A stretch of 22,130 bases of DNA, from the IMG/VR virus record IMGVR_UViG_3300020463_000154, positions 1-22,130 of that record; one strand, given 5' to 3'. The notes under the pieces are model-generated. The model was not told the origin of the DNA, ran no database searches, and saw only the letters and a list, made by a program, of their open reading frames with translations. Within the stretch, counting starts at the first letter, position 1; every line of letters begins with the position of its first letter. Positions 6,399-15,300 of the stretch are shown here, piece by piece. A program made the position numbers and the translations under genes. The stretch is from a virus.

Positions 6399-9300
6399 TC
6401 GATCCCGGACCTACATTTCTAATGAATGCATGTTCAGGTGAAATTCCTGCAGCACTTAGGCTTGTACCGCTGTCGTTGTATGCTAAACGTAGTCCATCTC
6501 CATAATGTGAGAATTTTTCTAGTGTTGGAATACGTGTCGATGGTCCACTGTGTATTATAGTTGAGCCGCCGGTGTGTGCTTTTGCACTTGTTCCTAATGT
6601 GCCTCTTTTGCAATATAGTAGATTATTATTGTCTATTGCATCATATTCAATTCTTTCACCATTTATATATACAACCCCAGGCTCTGTGGTTGGATTATCA
6701 AAGAACGTTGTACTTGTTGCTGGTATTGTAGTGTCTGTTGCTGTTACGCTGCTACTTAGTGTTGTTTTATGAGCGTCATCAATGACATTACTGATCTGTA
6801 TATCGTTGGGTTGATATATGCACATTCTAAATGCTCTAGTATTTGCATCATATGTACTACCACTTGTATTTGTTTGTACTGTTATTGCAATATTCTCTGT
6901 ATAGTCTGTTGGTACAAGTTCTTCGCCCCAGCCTTCTAGTGCAGGTTGCTGGAATACGTTTCCATTATAGTCGTATTCTAAATCTGCTTGTTGTGTTGTA
7001 AACAATGAACTATCTACATTTGCAAGTGTGCTAGTAAAGTCGCCGCCTGTTAGTATTGTATCACCTTCCCAAGTTCTAATGCTATGATCTTCATACTTTA
7101 TAGTAATTTCAATGTTTCTACTTTGCTCTTCAATCTCTGTAGTTGTCGCTTCGCCGTATGTATTACTATCCATACTGCTTAGTAATTTTGTATGGAAAGG
7201 TTTTACACTATTAACAAACTCTTCAACAGGGTCGATTGTATATGGATTGTATGTTTTCTTATTCAATAGTAATGGATGTTTTATCGCAAGATGTGTGTTG
7301 GTTGTTTTAAATGCAAAGTCATCTGCTGTATTTTGTAATAGTGCAGTGAATAACATTTTAAACCATAACTTATTATACTTAACCTGATGCTTGCCAATAA
7401 ATATTTTCGTTCTAATCAAATCAAACAGTTTGCTAAGAACAATTTCACTACTACTATCAAAAGGAGTTACGTCAAATCCTTGTGCATCATATCCGTGTCC
7501 AAACTTTGGATTAAGCCATAATTCTTCACTAAGTTCTATTGTTGCTCTTTCTTTGAATACTAGCTTATCAGTACCTCCAGTGAAATGATACATTTCACTT
7601 CGAGCTATTCCTAATAAACTAGATGTATCTTTAACCAATACATAACTTCCTTCTACTGGATCGCCAGCGTCTAAATATGCTTGTTTTGTTTCATATACTA
7701 CGTCAGCTACGGTATTAGGGTTAAATCTAAATGTAACATTATTATTATCATCTCGTTCTACTAGATGCCAATCTTTAAAAGCTACATAATCACTTACTTT
7801 ATAATTTACAGTACCTTCAACAAATTCATGACTGAAAGCAGTCTCCCAGTTATTCATTTCATCTATAACGTTTACCTCTCTTAACAACGAGTTTACAGTA
7901 TAAACAAAGTTTTGTCTAGCCTCTTCTAGCTCTCTATACAGACTTTGTCTTGGTCTGATCTGATGTCCGTATCTATTAAATTTATGTAGCTTTAAGTTAG
8001 GAACAGGCTGATCTCTTCTTATGATAATGTCATTGGCTTCTGTACTATTATCTTCTTTAAAGTCGTAAATTCTATTCCAATGTGATGTATCACTGTCAGT
8101 ACTAGGTTGATTATTAAGATTGCTGTCAACTCTACTGATGTAGTAATTATCTCCATCTTTAACTACTGCATCTGCTGCATATGAAGTGCTACCCGACCAT
8201 GTTGTAAATAATTTTGTAATACTGTGTTTGTTAAATCCACACAAGCTATCACGTACTTTAATATGCAAGTACTCAGGGATAACACTTTGCGAGTCTGCTT
8301 CTGCAAGCATTAACCAATCTTGCATTGCTAAAGCATTAAATCTTCTATCAACATCTAATTGTACAACTGTATTTTGTGTAACTGAATTGCTAATACCTGA
8401 CAACAATAATGTATCTGTGCCTGCTGTAGCACACCAACTTAAATTATATCCACCGGGGTCAGTTAATAGTTGACTTAATTGTAATACATTGTACTGTCTA
8501 ACACCACTAAAGTTTGTTTTGTTTTTAACCCAGAAATAATATGACGTTTCAGTTTGTTTTGTACGGTTATTATAGTACGACTGTTCAGTCCAATTATATA
8601 CTTCCTCGCCGTTTACAATAGTAAAATATACTTCGCCGCTGGCTGTATTACCGTCTACTACTGTTCCTCTATCAACTAAAGAACTCCATGCTTCTGGAAG
8701 CACAGGAGATCTTGTCCATTCATATATGTCTATGCTTGCACCGTCAAAAAGTTTACCCCAGTTGTTTTGCATATAGTCTATGGTACCTTGTTCATAATCT
8801 AAATAAACTGCTTGACTTAAATCCCACCAACGTTTTCCAATATAATTGCTATCCCATGCATCAGGATTATCTATTTCTCCGTCTAGTGTATTATAGTTAT
8901 AATTTGCAACATCGTTTGTTAGTTGAATATCTATCTCATTATCAATAAATCCAAATATAATACCTTTAACCGGATCCCATGTTTCTAAACTAGTAATAGT
9001 TGTTTGCTTAACAGCATCATATAGTTTAACATTCTTAACCAAATCATTTCTTGCTTGCTTATTGCCACTACGAACTATTTGCCAAGAGCCAACATTGCCG
9101 TTTATATCGTCCCATGTGCCTACCCATTTATAAACTTGACTGCTAGGATTACTTGCATCGCCGTCATTGTCTACGAATGTATAAATTGGATTAAGTGCAT
9201 TATCTTGCCTAACACTTGCAAAATTATATTTGTAAACTCCGTTTACTTTTGTTTGTCTGTCTGCTTCCATAGCAGTATATGTGTTAAATCTCATTTTTCT

Positions 9301-12300
9301 CAATGGATAAATGTTACCGGCATCGCCATCAGTTTCAATGTATTCATCAATATAAAATCTTGCTACGTTATTTGTATCTACTCTTGAAACCTGATGTATT
9401 CCATCAATGCTAGGAATTGAATTACTACCGTTAATGAATACATAGTCTCCAACTTCTAAGTTATGTGCTTGTACATTTCCAGTTTGTCTAACAATATCAA
9501 TCTGTGCTTCATCACTACTTACAATACCAGTACATACTTTATTAGTGTACATACCAAAATCCATTGTTTGATAAATCTCATGTCCCAGATTATAGTTACC
9601 AAATTCACTATTGTCTGCAACCCAAATACTAAACAAGTTAGGATCATTATTCATTTCAACAAAAATTTGATTCCCATCACTGCCAACAATAGCATTAAAC
9701 ACATTACTTACTGGGCCTTCTGTAGCACTATAAGTTTGTGCTGTTAAACCTATTGTTGTATTTGCAGTACCAGCTCCAATTACCAGTGTTGAGTTTGTAC
9801 TTGAAATGTGTACTTTGTTTTGACTATTTGTAGCAGTCACACCGCTAATTGTTGCTATGTTAATGCTTTCTAAGATATCAGTAATACCAAGTGTTGCACT
9901 AGTTGTTGTGGTAGTTGTACTAGCTGGTGTTATACCACTGTTTATTCCTATAACACTGTTAGCAGTGCCGGGACCAACATAAAGATTACTATTATTACTT
10001 TGTAATCTAATTAAGTTCCCTAATGCACTAGCTGTAATACCTGTTATTCCTGCTTGGTTAATTTGATCAATCACTTGCTGTTGGTTTAGATTAGGTTTTA
10101 ATTCTACATCAGAACTAGTAGCTGATATTGTTTCAGTTGCAGTGTTAAATCCTACAGTAGCATTCATTGTTGCAGCACTAATAGATAATGAAAAGCTAGT
10201 TGAACTATCATTTGTAGTTTTAGTAATTGTTAGTTGACTGTTTACACTTTGTCCTGCGGTTATATTGGCAATGCCTGCCGAAGTAATTTTGGTTATAATA
10301 TCAGCTAACGAATATATTTTAAAACCAGTTGTTGACTCTGATGCAACTTGTGTATCAACGTCAAATACTATTGTAGCATTTGCAGCATTTTTTAAATGTG
10401 TCGCAATATCATCTGTATATGTGCCTAGATTTAGTCTTCCTCGGCAAGTTGTTAGCTGAGCAGAACTAATTGTTTCTGTGCCATCACCAACATTTTGTCC
10501 AATAAAATTTGTCCCCAGTAAGTTGTTTATTAAAATGCAGTCTTGGTCTAGCATGAACTGTGCGGCTGTAAGTGTACTACCACCTAAAGCTATAAGTGCC
10601 TTAAGATGATCAATATTAAGTCCTGCATTGTTTCCAAAATAAGTTTGTATCCATTGCGTCCATGCTGTAGAAGTATTAGCTGCGATATACGCCACTCTTA
10701 ATTGTTCAATCCTGTTAATTCTTTGTGATGCTATTGATGCAATACTACCTTGATTTTGTACCCAGCTACTACTGTTAAATGTGTTCTCAAATGCTACTTG
10801 AGCTGTAATTGGATTAGTTGTGGTCAGAAGGTCGTTAAAGTTAACAGTATTTCCGTCAATCGTTAATGCTGCTGTCGCTGAGCCTTGAATAATTGGATTA
10901 ATAACATTACCTGTTTTTACAATGTCATTGAACGTTGTTACGATAACAACATTACTAAAAGTAATAGTTGAAGCTAATGTTGCTGATTGTCCTAATGTTA
11001 ATGTACTATCATGTGGCACAACATCACTAGTGTTTATATCACCAGTACCGTTTACTGTAATAACATTTAGTGTTTCGCTAACTGCACTCTTTATTAAACT
11101 AATAGTATTGCCGTCTATTATCAATGTTTGCCCGGCTGTTGGGATAACAGGTAGTGTAACTGTGCCGTGAATTTCTATTGGGTTTCTTGCTGTTGCTAGC
11201 CCACTTGCTCCATCTGGATCTGCCATATCCCAAACTCGACCTTTATAAATTACTTTATCTCCTTGTTTATAACTAGTCTTACTGTCCCACTGATCATACA
11301 ACTTCCATTTACCACTAAAGTCGTACACATCTTTTGTTTCTGTTGGAAATAATGTAAAGTCTTCTTTGTTTAATGTTCTGTAGTCAGTTTCAGTCAACAA
11401 TGGTAAACCAGCGTTTATAAAATCTTTTGCAAACATACTGTTTTGATTTTGGTCGTCATATGTTTTTACTTCTCTAGTTGTAAACTGTTCAGAATCTGGA
11501 TTGTAAACGTTTAGCGGACTAGTATCATCGATATCAATTACAATATCACTGAGTACATCAATTTTTGGTGCATTTGTAAATCTAATTGGTTGCGGATCTG
11601 TTACTAATAGTTGAGGTGTTATTTGAAACTCAGTTAATTTTCTTTTAGCAGTATCTCCGAAATCAGCCATTCTAACTGCCCACATCTCATGTAAGTCAGC
11701 TGTTGCATCTCCATCAAACAGTCCAGTGTTTCTCATAAATGCATCAAGTGCATAACGAGTACCTTTATATTTGTATGTTCCTTTAACAAACTCGTACACA
11801 CTGTCTTCATCTAAATCTAGTGTGTTGGCCCAATTTGGTTTATTATATCCACTGTTAAATCTAGCAACATCACTTATTTGTTTATTGCTTAATGTGTTTG
11901 TTCTACCCAAGTATTGATCTACTTCTTTAGCTGTAGTATCAAAGTTTGGAAGTATAGAATTACCGTTAACAATATATCCAGGACTGTATAATTTACCATT
12001 CCAGTCTTTAGTTCTACTGCCTCTCCATTGTATACGCTTATGTACTTGCCCAATCTCCGAAGAACTAATTGTATCATCAAAGTTTGTAACATTATCAAAT
12101 ACAAATATATGTTCAATTTGTGATTTATATAATCTAAGTCCGTATAGATTAGTTTTAGTTGAATCTTTAACTTCAAATATTGTGTCTTCATATGTTGACA
12201 TTGACGTTCTATTAATTGCAATATCTGTTGCACTAATTTGCTTGCCTAAGTTATCAAGTATATTATAAACACCGTCGTATCTTGTGTTTAAATTATCAAA

Positions 12301-15300
12301 GTATCCTTCATTGTCATCTTTAACTACAACTGTAGTAGAATCTGGAATCAAATATAGTGGAAACTGTGTAGCTGATCCAGTTGCCCAGTTGCCAAAGTTA
12401 CTTGATGCACTGGTCCAAGACTGTGTAAATCCTAATCCATTAAGATAGTTTCCGTAACCACTAATAAAGTCATAAACTTCTTGTATTGTTTTTAGTTCTG
12501 TGTTATAGTCCAATTGACTAATAGCAGTTTCAAAGTCTGTGTATCTTCTAACATCTACTTGTAGTGTTCCACTGAATGTTACTTTAGCACTAGGTCCGTT
12601 AGTTGCTGGTGCGTTATATCTAAAGTATCCCAAGCTATTATCATAACCGTTAATTGTATAACCGTTAGCAGATTTAGTTACTATAATACCACCAAAAAAG
12701 AATTCAGTATCTGGCTTGTTGTTAAACAGTATAGTGGTAAAGTTTTCTTCTGGTACAAATACTCTGCCTTTATCTTGACTGCTTTCTAATATAAAGTTTT
12801 GATTGTTGTTTACAAACCCGCCTGCTTTAACAATAGGACTGAATGTCATATTTTTAAATCTGTTTAGAATTGTATCAGCATCATTGCCGTTAAACTTAGC
12901 ATATTCAATAATACAGTTACTCAATCCATTAAAATAATGTCTTGCATTATCAGCTAGTTGAGCTTCGAGTATAGCATCGCCGCTACTCAATACTATTGTA
13001 GGTCTATTATAATAACGCTCGCCTGGGTCTAGTACTTTTGCACTAATTATCGAACCATTACTTATTTGTACCTGAGCTTTTCCGTTTATTCCAAAGTTAT
13101 CATATATTGTTACAGTTGGAGCACTAGTATATCCACTACCAGCATTTTTAATTCTGACAGACTCGATGATGCTTCCAATTATTTTACTATCAGTAATCTC
13201 AATATCTTTCCAGCTTGTTAATTTTTTGCTATCAGTATTAATTACTTGTGGAATTTCATAACCAATTTTACTTTTGGTTGTTCTCTTTCCTGTTTTAAAG
13301 TAAAGATTACTTGCAATCAATGGTCTGACTCTGGTCAAAGCAATCATCTGAGCAAATTTAAATTCACTAGTTCTGCGCCACTGTTCTTCAATCGGACCCC
13401 AGTCTCCATATACAAAGTCTTTTTGTCTTTCTACTAATGTTGGACTAGTTACAACTCCTGCAGCAACAGGATCATTTAGTACACCTGTGTTATCTACTAG
13501 AGTATTGTTTGCCCAATCATATGATAAATTATGCAAACTTAGACTATAAAATGCGTTTGCTGAAGAAGGATCACTTGTCAACCCATATTTTAGTGCAGTA
13601 ATTAATGCTGTACGTTTACTCGCATCTGTCCAGCTATAGTTTGCGTCCCACCAGCTTGGTTTTTTGTTATACCCTAGCATCTCCCAAGGAGTAATATGTG
13701 GCTTGTCAGTATTAAAGAAGTATCTATATAATCCTCTCCATCCACCTATGTTAGGAGTAACACTACTGTAATTCCAGGTAAACTTATCAGCACCATTGTA
13801 ATAACTGTCGCTAGTTAAATTAACAATCTTGTTAGCTACTTTCCATTTATTAAATTCGCTTTTCATAGCACTGTGAAATTCTGTCCAGCTATAAGGTGTT
13901 GGTCTATTAGCATTTGGCCAGTATCTTTTAGAATCTGAAATAGATTCTAAGCCATCACTTAGATTGTTAAACATTCTTAATTCTAAGTCCCATAGTCCAG
14001 CATCAACTGGATCAAACCCTGCTACTTGTCTGTCATAAAGTTCTGTTCCGTTGCGTACATGGATACTACCATCGTGTCCAATAATTACACTATCAGTTGC
14101 TGTACCTGTACTATCTTTACTGTAATCACTCCTCAGTTCAGGTGTGTAAGGTTGTATCAATCCTACTTTTGAAGCACTCGGAGGAACAAAGCTAACACTA
14201 TCTTTTGCATACCATCTAACATGTATATTGTTTTTGCCACTACCAGGAAATGTAATTCCACTCAGTGTAATAGTAACTTGATAATCACTAAGTGTATACT
14301 CAATATCTTTAACTAATGCTCTCCATGTGTGGGCACCAGCAGCATCAGGTATCTGTATCCAAACCTGTATATGGTTCTGTGTATCATTATATTTGTTTAC
14401 TGCAAAAGGCAAATCAAAAACAGGTGATTGATTCAATACCCAACTGTAATTTTTACTTTCATAGTCTCTATACATTGCTACTTGACTTCTTGCAAAAATA
14501 CTATCTTTATTTTTACCTAAATTTATTGCTTCTAATGTTTTGTCTACTAGTTTATATACAGGCTCTGATATATCTGTTGATTCATGTAACTGTTTAATTT
14601 TATGTCTGAATAGTTTCTTAAACTCTTTGTATGAATTGCTACTATATTGTAAACTACTAACAATATCAGTATCATTTTCTGTAAACAGTTGACTTATTAG
14701 TTCTGTAGAAAAAACCTGTTGCTTTATTATACCACCGTGTGTGTGATCATGTACAATATTTCTCCAGTTGTTTGTTCCAAACCAATCATTTTCAAATAAA
14801 GGATTTGATATCATCTGTGATCTCATATGACCAAGTAAATCTCCAAAACTAACTTTACCAAAAGTTAAATTCTGTGGATTCTCTAGATGTGTGTCTGCAA
14901 CTTTTTGATATCCTTCAACATCATCACTATATCTTGCATCAGTAAAGCATTCTAATTTGTAAATGTCATCTTTCCGTAAACCACTACTAACCGTTACTAT
15001 GTTTCCGGATAGTGTGTAGTTTGTTATTTCTTTTCCATTTTTAGTAATACGAATATTTTCATCTTTTGTAGCAGTTTTTAAAAATACAACACCAAAATTT
15101 GTTGGATCTGCCGCTAGTCTATATTTAAAACTAGTAATAGTTGGTGTTGCTATTGTTAATGTAAATACGTCATTGCTACCCGCACTTCTAGTAATTCCAC
15201 TGCTTAATGCAGTACCATCAATATCAACAAACTCAATTTCAGCCTGAGGGAATCGAGTTCTAATAGTATAAGTGGTACCAGTATTTAAAAATAAGTTAGG

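Noticed and set aside
72-9747. Plus-strand open frames of 60-110 codons, for example 72-374, 3889-4101, 4654-4908, 7112-7387 and 9463-9747
   Set aside because: Each lies wholly antisense to a well-supported minus-strand structural or glycosyltransferase gene. They lack ribosome-binding sites and have Ser/Cys/Ile/Leu-heavy translations typical of antisense reading of AT-rich genes.
11919-12233. Minus-strand open frame of 104 codons inside the giant gene
   Set aside because: It is out of frame with a continuous, recognisable coding sequence. Its translation is Leu/Ile/Gln-rich low complexity with no ribosome-binding site.
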